From Pseudomonas sp. FP2196 (GTDB lineage Bacteria > Pseudomonadota > Gammaproteobacteria > Pseudomonadales > Pseudomonadaceae), in the NCBI RefSeq assembly GCF_030687715.1, contig NZ_CP117445.1, positions 802,501 to 866,500 on the forward strand: a stretch of DNA of 64,000 nt, written 5' to 3'. Every line of letters begins with the position of its first letter. Position 1 is the first letter of the stretch. Below are positions 27,723 to 37,042 of the stretch, in pieces. The notes below the pieces were generated by a model. It worked only from the letters and a program-made list of their open reading frames with translations, had not been told where the DNA came from and searched no databases. Position numbers and translations under genes: made by a program.

Positions 27723-28487
27723 ATGAACACACTCGCAGATTTCTATCAAAACCTCGGTCTGGCCTTGTCCCTGCTGGTCATCATGACGTTCGTGCTGGCC
27801 GGCCTGGTGAAAGGCGTGATCGGCCTCGGCCTGCCCACCGTCGCCATGGGCCTGCTTGGTCTGGCTATGGCGCCGGCACAGGCAGCGGCATTGCTGATCA
27901 TCCCGGCAACACTGACCAACCTGTGGCAGCTGGCATTCGGCGGTCATTTGAAAGGGCTGGTTAAACGCCTGTGGCCGATGCTGCTGATGATCTTCCTCGG
28001 TACCGGCGTCGGCACGTTGTGGATCGGCATGGCGGGTGGGCATTGGGTCGGGCGCGGACTCGGCGCGGCGCTGTTGCTATACGCGTTGAGCGGATTATTC
28101 CTGCCAACGCTGCACATCAAGCCGCGTCATGAACCCTGGCTCGGACCGGTCTGCGGTGTCATCACTGGCGTCATCACGTCGGCCACCGGCGTATTTGTCA
28201 TCCCGGCTGTGCCGTATATGCAGGCGCTCAATTTAAGTCGCGATGAACTGGTGCAAGCGCTCGGTTTGTCGTTCACCGTTTCGACCCTGGCACTGGCCGC
28301 CGGACTGCTCTGGCGCGGCGCCCTTGGCGGCGGCGAATTGAGTGCGTCGCTGTTGGCGTTTATCCCGGCGGTGCTTGGTATGTTGCTCGGCCAATGGCTG
28401 CGCCAGCGGATCAGCGCCGTGCTGTTCAAACGCGTATTTTTCATCGGACTGGGCGCGCTCGGCGCCCACTTGCTGATCAGCGGTTAG
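27723..28487 (+). CDS. TauE/SafE-family anion exporter
   Basis: The 254-residue protein is an integral membrane protein of about eight helices, with repeated halves (VKGVIGLGLPTVAMGLLGLAM and GVITGVITSATGVFVIPAVPY), as in the TauE/SafE family of sulfite/organosulfonate exporters. The real substrate is not readable. The start ATG at 27723 begins a hydrophobic helix after MNTLADFYQNLG. The gene ends 11 bp inside the convergent monooxygenase gene. Confidence 0.85.
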   Translation: MNTLADFYQNLGLALSLLVIMTFVLAGLVKGVIGLGLPTVAMGLLGLAMAPAQAAALLIIPATLTNLWQLAFGGHLKGLVKRLWPMLLMIFLGTGVGTLWIGMAGGHWVGRGLGAALLLYALSGLFLPTLHIKPRHEPWLGPVCGVITGVITSATGVFVIPAVPYMQALNLSRDELVQALGLSFTVSTLALAAGLLWRGALGGGELSASLLAFIPAVLGMLLGQWLRQRISAVLFKRVFFIGLGALGAHLLISG

Positions 28488-28791
28488 CCGATGCTTCGCT
28501 GAGCATATCGATCAGGCGAATATCGAAATCGCGCTCCAGATAGTCCATGCGCTGCTCGTAAAACTGCTTCATGTGCGGCAGCGTCGAATGCACATCGAGA
28601 TGCGCCTGGGATTCCCAGATCTCGTAGAAGATGAACAGCGTCGGATCTTCTTTATCGCGCAGCATGTGGTACTCGATGCAGCCGGGTTCGGCGCGACTCG
28701 GCTCGACATAGGCGCGGAACAGCGCTTCGAAAGCCTCGGCTTTTTCCGGGCGGGTCTTGGCGTGCAGGATGAAACCCTGGCGTTCACTCAT
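28477..28791 (-). CDS. ABM-domain quinol monooxygenase (YgiN-like)
   Basis: The 104-residue protein has the antibiotic-biosynthesis-monooxygenase fold, with LHAKTRPEKAEAFEALF, EPGCIEYHMLRDKEDPTLFIFYEIWES and the usual AHLDVHSTLPHM helix. Relatives such as E. coli YgiN oxidise menadiol. It has a GAGGAG ribosome site. In E. coli ygiN and mdaB are adjacent and form a quinone redox pair; here the mdaB homologue is the divergent neighbour at 28977. Confidence 0.82.
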   Translation of the reverse strand: MSERQGFILHAKTRPEKAEAFEALFRAYVEPSRAEPGCIEYHMLRDKEDPTLFIFYEIWESQAHLDVHSTLPHMKQFYEQRMDYLERDFDIRLIDMLSEASANR

Positions 28792-28976
28792 CGGAACAAC
28801 TCCTCGAATTCAGATGGCTGCAGATGCTACGGCAACAATCCGCAATGGATTCGTGCGTTTTACTCAAATGTATTTTGCGCAACCCCGGCTTATTCCGCGC
28901 GAAGCAGATCGTTAATCTGCCGCCATTCAATTTTTCCCTTCTCCATCCAGCCCAAGGGCTGCGCCGAGGCTTTCTC

Positions 28977-29567
28977 ATGAAAAAAGTTTTGTTGCTCAAT
29001 GGCGGTAAAAAATTCGCCCACTCCGACGGTCGCTACAACACCACCCTGCACGAAGCCGCGCTGAGCGTGCTGGATCGCGGTGGTGTCGACGTCAAAACCA
29101 CTTTCATCGACGAGGGCTACGACGTTGCCGAAGAAGTGGCCAAATTCCTCTGGGCCGACGTGATCATTTATCAGATGCCGGGCTGGTGGATGGGCGCGCC
29201 GTGGACGGTGAAAAAGTACCTCGACGAAGTTTTCACCGAAGGCCACGGCAGCCTCTACGCCAGCGATGGCCGCACCCGCTCTGATGCCTCGCAGAAGTAC
29301 GGCAGCGGCGGCCTGATTCAGGGCAAGCAATACATGCTGTCGCTGACCTGGAACGCGCCGCAGCAAGCCTTCGATGACCCGACCGATTTCTTTGAAGCCA
29401 AAGGCGTGGACGCGGTGTACTTTCCGTTTCACAAGGCCAACGAGTTTTTGGGCATGACCAGTCTGCCGACGTTTCTATGCGTTGACGTGATGAAACGCCC
29501 GAACATCGAAAACGATGTGGCGCGTTATGAGCAGCATTTGACCGAGGTGTTTGGCCTCAAGGCTTGA
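28977..29567 (+). CDS. mdaB: NAD(P)H:quinone oxidoreductase MdaB (flavodoxin fold)
   Basis: MdaB reduces quinones by two electrons using NADPH and FAD, and protects against redox cycling. The 196-residue product is typical in length, with the flavin region MKKVLLLNGGKKFAHSDGRY and the QMPGWWMGAPWTVKKYLDEVF segment, and the TSLPTFLCVDVMKRPN region near the end. I place the start at MKKVLLLNG; an upstream extension to 28824 is only an open frame. It is divergent from the YgiN-like gene and is followed by a LysR gene in the same direction. Confidence 0.9.
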   Translation: MKKVLLLNGGKKFAHSDGRYNTTLHEAALSVLDRGGVDVKTTFIDEGYDVAEEVAKFLWADVIIYQMPGWWMGAPWTVKKYLDEVFTEGHGSLYASDGRTRSDASQKYGSGGLIQGKQYMLSLTWNAPQQAFDDPTDFFEAKGVDAVYFPFHKANEFLGMTSLPTFLCVDVMKRPNIENDVARYEQHLTEVFGLKA

Positions 29568-29697
29568 TGTGTTTTCCTGTGGTGAGGGGATAAATCCCCT
29601 CACCACCATGAAGTCCTCAACCGCAGAAGAATTCCTTCCACACCCGCTCCATTCTTTCACCACAATGTCAGGGTTATGACCAACCAAAGGGACGCCC

Positions 29698-30609
29698 GTG
29701 AAAGCCAGATCCGATGAGTTGCAGATTTTCGTCTGCGTGATCGAATGCGGTTCGATTTCCGCCGCCGCCGAGCAGGTCGGGCAGACGCCATCGGCGGTCA
29801 GTCGCACCCTGTCGCGGCTGGAAGCCAAGCTCGACACCACGCTGATCAACCGCACCACGCGGCGTATGGATCTGACCGAAGAGGGCAAATATTTCTTCGA
29901 ACAGGCCAAGCTGATTCTCGATCAGATGGATCAACTCGAAGAACGGCTGTCCTCGCGCCAGCAAACCCCGTCCGGACGTCTGCGCATCAACGCTGCCTCG
30001 CCGTTCATGCTCCACGCCGTGGTCCCGTACATCGACGAATTCCGTCAGCTCTACCCGGACATCCAGCTCGAACTCAACAGCAACGACCTGATCATTGACC
30101 TGCTGGAACAAAGCACCGACGTCGCCATCCGCATCGGCACCCTCGCTGATTCGACTCTGCACGCGCGTTCGCTGGGTTGCAGTCCGCTGCTGATCGTCGC
30201 CAGTCCCGCGTATCTGAAAAAACACGGCACACCGCAGCAAGTGGCCGACCTCAGCGAACATGCCTTGCTCGGCTTCACCCAGAACGAAGGCCTCAACCAA
30301 TGGCCGCTGCGCTATGTGCACGGTGATCGCTGGCCGATCACCCCGGCAATCAGCGCCTCCAGCGGCGAGACCGTGCGGCACCTGGCGCTGGAAGGGCAGG
30401 GCATCGCCTGCCTGTCGCATTTCATGACCATCGACGACATTCGCGCCGGGCGTTTGAAGGTCGTGCTGGCTGAGTTCAACAGCGGTTATCGCCAGCCGAT
30501 CAACGCCGTGTACTACCGCAACTCGCAACTGGCGTTGCGCATTCAGTGCTTCCTCGACTTCATCCAGAGCAAACTCGCGGCCTACGCCAGCGCCGATTTC
30601 AAAGGCTGA
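29698..30609 (+). CDS. LysR-family regulator (GTG start)
   Basis: The 303-residue protein starts at a GTG with AAAGGGA upstream. It has a CRS-type helix-turn-helix (SDELQIFVCVIECGSISAAA, PSAVSRTLSRLEAKLDTTL) and a substrate domain of the class that contains RLRINAASPFMLHAVVPYI. It lies 130 bp after mdaB and 103 bp before the epimerase gene, so either could be a target; the sequence does not decide. Confidence 0.9.
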   Translation: MKARSDELQIFVCVIECGSISAAAEQVGQTPSAVSRTLSRLEAKLDTTLINRTTRRMDLTEEGKYFFEQAKLILDQMDQLEERLSSRQQTPSGRLRINAASPFMLHAVVPYIDEFRQLYPDIQLELNSNDLIIDLLEQSTDVAIRIGTLADSTLHARSLGCSPLLIVASPAYLKKHGTPQQVADLSEHALLGFTQNEGLNQWPLRYVHGDRWPITPAISASSGETVRHLALEGQGIACLSHFMTIDDIRAGRLKVVLAEFNSGYRQPINAVYYRNSQLALRIQCFLDFIQSKLAAYASADFKG

Positions 30610-30712
30610 TTCGTGACCCCTGCGCAACAGTGATTTGGGTGAGGACGGGTTTTTCCGCAAGGGTCGCCGGTCGATACTCGTCCCATCACTTATTCACGCA
30701 GGGAGTTTCTCC

Positions 30713-31606
30713 ATGAACGTATTCATCACCGGCGCTGCCGGTTTTATCGGCGGCTCCATCGCTACCGGTCTGGTCCAGGCCGGGCACAACGTCACGGGGC
30801 TGGTGCGCAGCGTCGAGCAGGCTGATGAGCTCAAGGCATTGGGCATCACTCCGGTGATCGGCACCCTCGACGACAAAGCCTTGCTGACTGAACAGGCCCG
30901 CGCCGCCGACGCCGTCATCAACGCCGCCAGCAGCGACCATCGCGGCGCGGTTGAAGCCTTGCTCGACGCCTTGCGCGGCTCCAACAAAGTATTCCTGCAC
31001 ACCAGCGGTTCGAGCATCGTCGGCGATGCGTCGGGCGGTAAATCCAGCGACGTCATCTACTACGAAGACAACCTGCCAGAGCCGACCGTCGACAAAGCCG
31101 CCCGCGTGGCGATCGACAACCTGATCCTTGCTGCGGCAAAGGATGGCGTGAACTCGGCGGTGATCTGCAACACCCTGATCTACGGCCACAGCCTGGGCGT
31201 CAACCGCGACAGCGTGCAGTTGCCGCGCCTGCTTAAACAGGCACGCAAAAGCGGCGTGGTGCGCCATGTCGGCACGGGCCAGAACATCTGGTCCAACGTA
31301 CACATCGAAGATGTTGTTGCGCTGTACCTGCTGGCGCTGAGCAAAAACGCGCCGGGCACGTTCTACTTTGTTGAAAGCGGCGAAGCGTCGTTCATCGACA
31401 TGACCACCGCCATGGCGCAAGCGCTGAATCTTGACCCGCCACAAGACTGGCCGTTGAAAGACGCCGAAGCCGAGTGGGGCTATGAAATGGCCAACTATGG
31501 CCTCGGCTCCAACAGCCGGGTGCGCGGCAAGCACGCACGGGAGCTGCTGGGCTGGGCGCCGAAGCGTACGTCGGTGGTGGAATGGATTCGTAACGAAATG
31601 GTGTGA
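30713..31606 (+). CDS. NAD(P)-dependent epimerase/dehydratase (extended SDR)
   Basis: The 297-residue protein begins MNVFITGAAGFIGGSIATGL, the TGxxGFxG nucleotide-binding pattern of extended SDRs. A YYEDNLPEP segment and a later YGHSLGVNRDSVQLP segment are present. No classical YxxxK is obvious, as in atypical SDRs. The substrate is unknown. AGGGAG precedes the ATG, and a terminator follows at 31646. Confidence 0.82.
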   Translation: MNVFITGAAGFIGGSIATGLVQAGHNVTGLVRSVEQADELKALGITPVIGTLDDKALLTEQARAADAVINAASSDHRGAVEALLDALRGSNKVFLHTSGSSIVGDASGGKSSDVIYYEDNLPEPTVDKAARVAIDNLILAAAKDGVNSAVICNTLIYGHSLGVNRDSVQLPRLLKQARKSGVVRHVGTGQNIWSNVHIEDVVALYLLALSKNAPGTFYFVESGEASFIDMTTAMAQALNLDPPQDWPLKDAEAEWGYEMANYGLGSNSRVRGKHARELLGWAPKRTSVVEWIRNEMV

Positions 31607-31645
31607 CGGGCGTTTAAGCCCCGCCGGGCTTTGCTATCAACCTTT

Positions 31646-31674
31646 AAAACGGCTGCCATCGGGCAGCCGTTTTT
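31646..31674 (+). terminator. Terminator after the SDR gene
   Basis: A stem, AAAACGGCTGCC with GGCAGCCGTTTT, closes on ATCG and is followed by further U residues. Confidence 0.9.
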
Positions 31675-31746
31675 ATTTCAGGCTTTGCTCTTGTGTTAAG
31701 CCAGATCTATGTTGCTCTGAACATTGCCGGTTCAGCAGGTACAAGG

Positions 31747-32364
31747 ATGATTAACCGTTACGACGCAGAAGGAGCACAGAGCAGCTTTCAGCCTGGCTCT
31801 AATGAGCAAGTGCTGAGCAATAAACTGGGCATTACCGATCCTGAAGATATGGATGATGCAGAGCTGGTTCTGTTGGAGAAGCTCTACCAATCAGTACTCA
31901 TAGAGCATTTGCCTGATCGGCCACTCACTGTTCAGGATTTGAGGGATTGGCATCGGCACTGGCTGGGGAATGTCTATCCATGGGCTGGCGATGTCCGCGC
32001 GGTCAATTTGGGTAAAGATGGCTTCTTCTTTGCCGCTGCTCCGCAGATTCCTCGGTTGCTTGATGGATTTGAAAACGACTGTCTCGCCAAATACACACCG
32101 TGCAAACCCGATCTGGATGAGAACTTGATTCACGCCATCGCTGTAACGCACGTGGAGTTCATCCTGATTCATCCGTTTCGCGAAGGTAACGGGCGCTTGT
32201 CGCGACTATTGGCGGATGTCATGGCCGTGCAGGCAGGTTACGTACCGCTGGACTACAGCAGATGGGAACGAAACAAAGAGGCTTACTTTTCTGCAATCCA
32301 CCAAGGCCTGAACTGCAACTACGAACCTATGGAGTATTGGGTACGCCAAGCAATGTGGACTTGA
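31747..32364 (+). CDS. fic: Fic-domain protein (probable AMP transferase)
   Basis: Fic proteins transfer AMP or a related group from nucleotides to target hydroxyls; many act as toxins that arrest growth. The 205-residue protein carries an intact Fic motif HPFREGNGR at residues 142-150, with the catalytic histidine H142. I see no S/TxxxE(G/N) inhibitory helix in the protein itself, so an outside inhibitor is expected if it is toxic. I start it at MINRYDAEGA (31747); an ATG at 31693 is possible. A 53-codon ORF lies convergently just after it. Confidence 0.85.
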   Translation: MINRYDAEGAQSSFQPGSNEQVLSNKLGITDPEDMDDAELVLLEKLYQSVLIEHLPDRPLTVQDLRDWHRHWLGNVYPWAGDVRAVNLGKDGFFFAAAPQIPRLLDGFENDCLAKYTPCKPDLDENLIHAIAVTHVEFILIHPFREGNGRLSRLLADVMAVQAGYVPLDYSRWERNKEAYFSAIHQGLNCNYEPMEYWVRQAMWT

Positions 32365-32366
32365 CG

Positions 32367-32528
32367 TTACTTGGCCAGGGATAGGTGCAGGAACTTGCTG
32401 GTTTTGACTTTGAGCTTGTGTTCAATCGCCTCGACACTCTGACCTGTTTCGATGGCTGTTGAGCTCGCGATTGCACGGATCAGCGTTTCGGCAGTGATTT
32501 TTTTTCTGGTGCGGCGCGCAGTGGTCAT
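32367..32528 (-). CDS. Small 53-residue protein convergent to fic
   Basis: A clean frame reads MTTARRTRKKITAETLIRA followed by IASSTAIETGQSV and ends KTSKFLHLSLAK. It is basic at the start and helical. The segment STAIET resembles the S/TxxxE(G/N) inhibitory motif of Fic antitoxins, but the G/N is missing and the gene is on the other strand, unlike known Fic antitoxins. It ends 2 bp from the fic stop. The ribosome site is weak. It could be an unrelated small DNA-binding-like protein. Confidence 0.45.
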   Translation of the reverse strand: MTTARRTRKKITAETLIRAIASSTAIETGQSVEAIEHKLKVKTSKFLHLSLAK

Positions 32529-32593
32529 ATCGCAGGCTCGATTTAGTACGTCAGGCGAGTATAGCGCTTGCCTAAATTTTCCGAATAGCCTTT

Positions 32594-32631
32594 AACCCTG
32601 TGGGAGCTGGCAAGCCAGCTCCCACAGGGTT
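32594..32631. repeat. REP palindrome, may also act as terminator
   Basis: An 18-bp perfect stem (AACCCTGTGGGAGCTGGC and its complement) with a two-base AA centre is followed by TTTG. It is a single REP-type palindrome between the 53-residue gene and the GntP permease gene. Confidence 0.85.
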
Positions 32632-32817
32632 TTGTGTTTGGCAGAAGAACATGAAAATCGCGCCCCCCGATTTTCATTAGTCGCGACACTACATGCCTCT
32701 GTGCGACATGCCTTACCTCTCCACGAAAATTACTTTCATGTGGTTTGAAATCTCGATCTCGAAATGATTTATGAGTTTCACAACCCATTCGAACGTGACC
32801 CTTTCGAGGAGTACCGC

Positions 32818-34167
32818 ATGACGCCTTCCTTCGGCTATTGGCTGCTGGTCTACGCCGCCGTCGCCATTATCGCTTTGATCGTGCTGATCGCCCGTTACCG
32901 ACTCAACCCATTCATTGTCATCACCCTGATTTCCATCGGTCTGGCGTTGGTGGCGGGCATGCCGCCATCCGGTGTGGTAGGTGCGTATGAGGCCGGGGTG
33001 GGCAAGACGCTGGGGCATATTGCGCTGGTGGTCGCGCTGGGGACGATGCTCGGCAAGATGATGGCCGAGTCCGGCGGCGCCGAGCAGATGGCGCGCACGT
33101 TGATCGACAAGTTTGGTGAAAAGAACGCGCACTGGGCGATGGTGTGCATCGCGTTTCTGGTGGGGCTGCCGCTGTTCTTCGAAGTCGGTTTCGTGTTGCT
33201 GGTGCCGATTGCCTTCACTGTGGCGCGACGGGTGGGTGTATCGATTCTGATGGTCGGTTTGCCGATGGTTGCAGGTTTGTCGGTGGTGCATGCGCTGGTG
33301 CCGCCGCATCCGGCGGCGATGCTCGCGGTGCAGGCGTATCAGGCGTCGGTCGGGCAGACGTTGTTGTATGCGATTGCCATCGGCATTCCGACGGCGATTA
33401 TCGCCGGTCCCCTGTACGCCAAATTCATCGTGCCGCGCATTCAATTGCCGGCAGATAACCCCCTGGAAAAACAATTCCTCGACCGCGAACCCCGCGACAC
33501 ACTGCCGGGCTTCGGCATCACCATGGCGACCATTCTGTTGCCCGTGGTGTTGATGCTGATCGGCGGTTGGGCCAACCTGATTTCCACGCCGGGCAGCGGT
33601 TTCAATCAGTTCCTGTTGTTCATCGGCAACTCGGTGATTGCGCTGTTGCTGGCGACCTTGCTCAGTTTCTGGACGCTGGGGATTGCCCAGGGTTTCAACC
33701 GCGAATCGATCCTCAAATTCACCAACGAATGCCTGGCGCCGACCGCCAGCATCACCTTGCTGGTCGGCGCTGGCGGTGGTCTGAACCGGATTCTGGTCGA
33801 TGCCGGCGTGACCGATCAGATCGTCGGCCTTGCCCACGAATTCCAGCTTTCACCGCTGATCATGGGTTGGCTGTTTGCGGCGTTGATGCGTGTTGCCACA
33901 GGTTCCGCCACGGTGGCGATGACCACCGCATCTGGCGTTGTTGCGCCGGTGGCTATCGGTCTGGGTTATCCACACCCCGAACTGTTGGTGCTGGCGACCG
34001 GCGCCGGGTCGGTTATCTTTTCCCACGTCAACGACGGCGGCTTCTGGTTGATCAAGGAATACTTCAACATGACGGTCGCGCAGACGTTCAAGACCTGGAC
34101 CGTGCTGGAGACCTTGATCTCGCTGGTCGCTTTCGGTCTGACCGTCGGCCTTTCCTACCTGCTGTAA
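32818..34167 (+). CDS. GntP-family permease (D-amino-acid derivative or sugar acid uptake)
   Basis: The 449-residue protein has 12 or so hydrophobic helices and GntP-family segments (AESGGAEQMARTLIDKFGEKNAHWAM, LFFEVGFVLLVPIAF, VHALVPPHPAAM, HVNDGGFWL). I start it at MTPSFGYW because GAGGAG precedes it; the upstream open frame from 32764 is not needed. The usual substrate is gluconate, but here the gene forms an operon with an RpiR regulator and an N-acyl-D-amino-acid deacylase. N-acyl-D-amino acids or related compounds are therefore the likelier cargo. Confidence 0.88.
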   Translation: MTPSFGYWLLVYAAVAIIALIVLIARYRLNPFIVITLISIGLALVAGMPPSGVVGAYEAGVGKTLGHIALVVALGTMLGKMMAESGGAEQMARTLIDKFGEKNAHWAMVCIAFLVGLPLFFEVGFVLLVPIAFTVARRVGVSILMVGLPMVAGLSVVHALVPPHPAAMLAVQAYQASVGQTLLYAIAIGIPTAIIAGPLYAKFIVPRIQLPADNPLEKQFLDREPRDTLPGFGITMATILLPVVLMLIGGWANLISTPGSGFNQFLLFIGNSVIALLLATLLSFWTLGIAQGFNRESILKFTNECLAPTASITLLVGAGGGLNRILVDAGVTDQIVGLAHEFQLSPLIMGWLFAALMRVATGSATVAMTTASGVVAPVAIGLGYPHPELLVLATGAGSVIFSHVNDGGFWLIKEYFNMTVAQTFKTWTVLETLISLVAFGLTVGLSYLL

Positions 34168-34182
34168 CCGGAGTCATCCGCC

Positions 34183-35043
34183 ATGGACATCCTCTACCAG
34201 ATCCGCGCTCGCCAGGACTCCTTCAGTGCCGGCGAAGGGCGCATCGCCCGGCTGATGCTCGACGACGTCGGCTTTGCCGCCTCCGCCAGCCTCGAAGATC
34301 TGGCGCACCGGGCCGAAGTCAGCACCGCCACGCTGTCGCGATTCGCCCGCACCGTCGGCTGTCGTGACCTGCGTGATTTACGCTTGCAACTGGCCCAGGC
34401 CAGCGGCGTCGGCAGTCGCTTTCTAGACCCGGCAGGCACGCCTGAGCAGTCGGCGTTTTACGGCCAGATTGTTGGCGATATCGAAACCACACTGCGCCAG
34501 CACCTGGCCGGATTCGACGAATCACGCTTCGCCGATGCGGTGAAATTGCTCGGCCAGGCGCGGATGATTCACGCCTTTGGTATGGGCGGTTGCTCGACGT
34601 TGTGCAGCGATGAGTTGCAGGTACGACTGGTGCGCCTCGGCTACCCGATTGCGGTGTGTCACGACGCGGTGATGATGCGCGTCACCGCCGCCAGCCTGAA
34701 CGCCGAGCAAGTGCTGATCGTCTGCTCGCTGACCGGTATCACCCCGGAGCTGTTGGAGACCGTCGAGCTGGCGCGCAACTACGGCGCACGCATCCTCGCC
34801 ATCACCCGCGCCGACTCGCCACTGGCCGAACTGGCCGACATCGTCCTGCCGCTGCAAGGCGCGGAAACCTCGTTCATCTACAAACCGACGGCGGCGCGCT
34901 ACGGCATGCTGCTCGCCATCGACGTGCTCGCCACCGAGCTGGCGCTGGCCAATCCTGAAGACAATCAAGAACGTTTGCGGCGGATCAAACTCGCCCTCGA
35001 CGAATACCGTGGCGGCGACGATCACCTGCCGCTGGGAGACTGA
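34183..35043 (+). CDS. RpiR/MurR-family regulator with SIS domain
   Basis: The 286-residue protein has an RpiR helix-turn-helix (FSAGEGRIARLMLDDVGFAAS...STATLSRFARTVG) in residues 1-75 and a SIS sugar-phosphate-type domain after about residue 120. It lies 15 bp after the permease and 1 bp before the deacylase, so it is an internal regulator of this operon, probably sensing the substrate or its product. Confidence 0.9.
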   Translation: MDILYQIRARQDSFSAGEGRIARLMLDDVGFAASASLEDLAHRAEVSTATLSRFARTVGCRDLRDLRLQLAQASGVGSRFLDPAGTPEQSAFYGQIVGDIETTLRQHLAGFDESRFADAVKLLGQARMIHAFGMGGCSTLCSDELQVRLVRLGYPIAVCHDAVMMRVTAASLNAEQVLIVCSLTGITPELLETVELARNYGARILAITRADSPLAELADIVLPLQGAETSFIYKPTAARYGMLLAIDVLATELALANPEDNQERLRRIKLALDEYRGGDDHLPLGD

Positions 35044-35044
35044 C

Positions 35045-36502
35045 ATGCAGTACGACACGCTGATTCGCAACGCCCTGATCATCGACGGCAGCAACACGCC
35101 CGGTTACCGCGCCGACGTGGCGATTCTCAAGGGGCGCATCGTGCGTATCGGCGACGTGCACGACGCCACCGCCAGCGAAGAAATCGACGCCGCCGGCCGT
35201 GTGCTGGCGCCGGGTTTTATCGACGTGCACACCCACGACGACACCGTCGTGATCCGTCAGCCAGAGATGCTGCCCAAGCTCAGCCAAGGTGTAACCACGG
35301 TGATTGTCGGCAACTGTGGGATCAGCGCCTCGCCGGTCACTTTGAAAGGCAATCCGCCAGACCCGATGAACCTGCTCGGCACTGCCGCAGCGTTTGTTTA
35401 CCCGCGCTTCAGCGATTACCGCGCGGCGGTCGAAGCCGCCAACACCACGTTGAATGTGGCGGCGCTGGTCGGGCACACGGCGCTGCGCAGCAATCATCTC
35501 GACGACTTGTTCCGCACCGCCACGCCAGAGGAAATCGCTGCGATGCGCGAGCAATTGCGCGAAAGCCTTGAGGCCGGCGCACTTGGCTTATCCACAGGCC
35601 TGGCCTACGCCAGCGCCTACAACGCTTCCACCGATGAAGTCATGCAACTGACCGAAGAGCTCACGGCATTCGGTGCCGTTTACACGACCCACTTGCGCAG
35701 CGAATTCGCTCCGGTGCTGGAAGCGATGGATGAGGCGTTTCGCATCGGAAAACACGCACAGTCACCAGTGATCATTTCCCACCTCAAATGTGCCGGTGTC
35801 GGTAACTGGGGACGTAGTCCGCAGTTGCTCGCCTCACTCGAAGAGGCGGCGAAAACCCATCCGGTCGGCTGCGACTGCTATCCGTATGCGGCGAGCTCAT
35901 CGACGCTGGATCTGAAGCAAGTCACCGACGCCCACCGCATCACCATCACCTGGTCGACGCCGCACCCGCAAGTCAGCGGCCGCGACCTGATCGACATCGC
36001 CGCCGAATGGCACCTGCCGCTGCTCGACGCCGCCAAACGCCTGCAACCGGCGGGTGCGGTGTATTACGGCATGGACGAGGCCGATGTGCGAAGAATCCTC
36101 GCACACCCGTTGTCGATGGTGGGCTCTGACGGACTACCGGAAGACCCGTTCCCGCATCCACGTTTGTGGGGCGCTTTCCCACGGGTGCTCGGACATTTCA
36201 GTCGCGACGTCGGGCTGTTTCCGCTGCACACCGCCGTGCACAAGATGACCGGTCTGTCGGCGGCGCGATTTGGCTTGAAGGAAAGGGGGGAGATTCGTGA
36301 AGGACATTGGGCGGATCTGGTGATGTTTGATCCGGCGACGGTGCGCGATGTGGCGGATTTCAACGACCCGCAACGCGCGGCACAGGGTATCGACGGTGTG
36401 TGGATCAACGGCGCGCTGAGCTATCGCAACGGACAAGCAAACGGCCAAAGGAAAGGACGATTCCTCGCCCGGGAAGGAGATTTGCGCAAAGGTTTCAATT
36501 AG
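35045..36502 (+). CDS. N-acyl-D-amino-acid deacylase (D-aminoacylase)
   Basis: This amidohydrolase removes the acyl group from N-acyl-D-amino acids. The 485-residue protein has the metal-binding GFIDVHTHDDT segment near residue 60, a later histidine in IISHLKCAG and the SDGLPEDPFPHPR segment, all typical of D-aminoacylases. It follows the regulator by a single base, starting at MQYDTLIRNALIIDG. It gives the operon its most specific function, release of free D-amino acids in the cytoplasm. Confidence 0.92.
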   Translation: MQYDTLIRNALIIDGSNTPGYRADVAILKGRIVRIGDVHDATASEEIDAAGRVLAPGFIDVHTHDDTVVIRQPEMLPKLSQGVTTVIVGNCGISASPVTLKGNPPDPMNLLGTAAAFVYPRFSDYRAAVEAANTTLNVAALVGHTALRSNHLDDLFRTATPEEIAAMREQLRESLEAGALGLSTGLAYASAYNASTDEVMQLTEELTAFGAVYTTHLRSEFAPVLEAMDEAFRIGKHAQSPVIISHLKCAGVGNWGRSPQLLASLEEAAKTHPVGCDCYPYAASSSTLDLKQVTDAHRITITWSTPHPQVSGRDLIDIAAEWHLPLLDAAKRLQPAGAVYYGMDEADVRRILAHPLSMVGSDGLPEDPFPHPRLWGAFPRVLGHFSRDVGLFPLHTAVHKMTGLSAARFGLKERGEIREGHWADLVMFDPATVRDVADFNDPQRAAQGIDGVWINGALSYRNGQANGQRKGRFLAREGDLRKGFN

Positions 36503-36514
36503 TCGCAACCCCCC

Positions 36515-36548
36515 TGTAGGAGCTGCCGCAGGCTGCGATCTTTTGATC
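36515..36548. repeat. REP-like element (GTAGGAGCTGCCGCAGGCTG type)
   Basis: GTAGGAGCTGCCGCAGGCTG followed by CGATCTTTTGATC is a second REP family of Pseudomonas, also seen as a doublet at 58181-58257. Confidence 0.75.
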
Positions 36549-36653
36549 TACGTCTCATAGTGGCACTGTGCAATTAAAGAAACGCCAACCCAAGCCGAAT
36601 TGCTGACATCAAGCCCAGCTACACTCTTGGGCCAATCAGTCAGGGAGCACCCC

Positions 36654-37022
36654 ATGAGCTTCGGCAAAACCACCCCGATCCTGCGGATTTTCGATGAAGC
36701 CAAAGCCGTAGAATTCTACGTCGACTTCCTCGGGTTCAAGATCGACTGGCAGCATCGTTTCGAAGCGAACTTCCCGTTGTATCTGCAGGTGTCGCGGGGT
36801 GAGTGTGTGCTGCATTTGTCCGAGCACCATGGTGATGCGACGCCGGGTTCGGCGTTGCGCATCGAGACTGATGAGCTGGAAACGTTTCAGCAGCAATTGG
36901 TTGCCAAGGACTACAAGTTCTCGCATCCGCAAATTCAGGCGATGCCTTGGGGTAGCCAGGACATGACCATTGCTGACCCGTTTGGCAATCGGTTGGTGTT
37001 TACCAATGCGATCAGTGTTTGA
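36654..37022 (+). CDS. Glyoxalase/VOC-superfamily protein
   Basis: The 122-residue protein starts MSFGKTTPILRIFDEAKAVEFY and has the segment FYVDFLGFKIDW and the end TIADPFGNRLVFTN, the paired beta-alpha-beta-beta-beta units of the vicinal oxygen chelate fold, close to bleomycin-resistance-like members. AGGGAG precedes the ATG. Function is not readable; a strong terminator follows. Confidence 0.82.
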   Translation: MSFGKTTPILRIFDEAKAVEFYVDFLGFKIDWQHRFEANFPLYLQVSRGECVLHLSEHHGDATPGSALRIETDELETFQQQLVAKDYKFSHPQIQAMPWGSQDMTIADPFGNRLVFTNAISV

Positions 37023-37042
37023 AGCAGTTTTAAGCGGTACAG

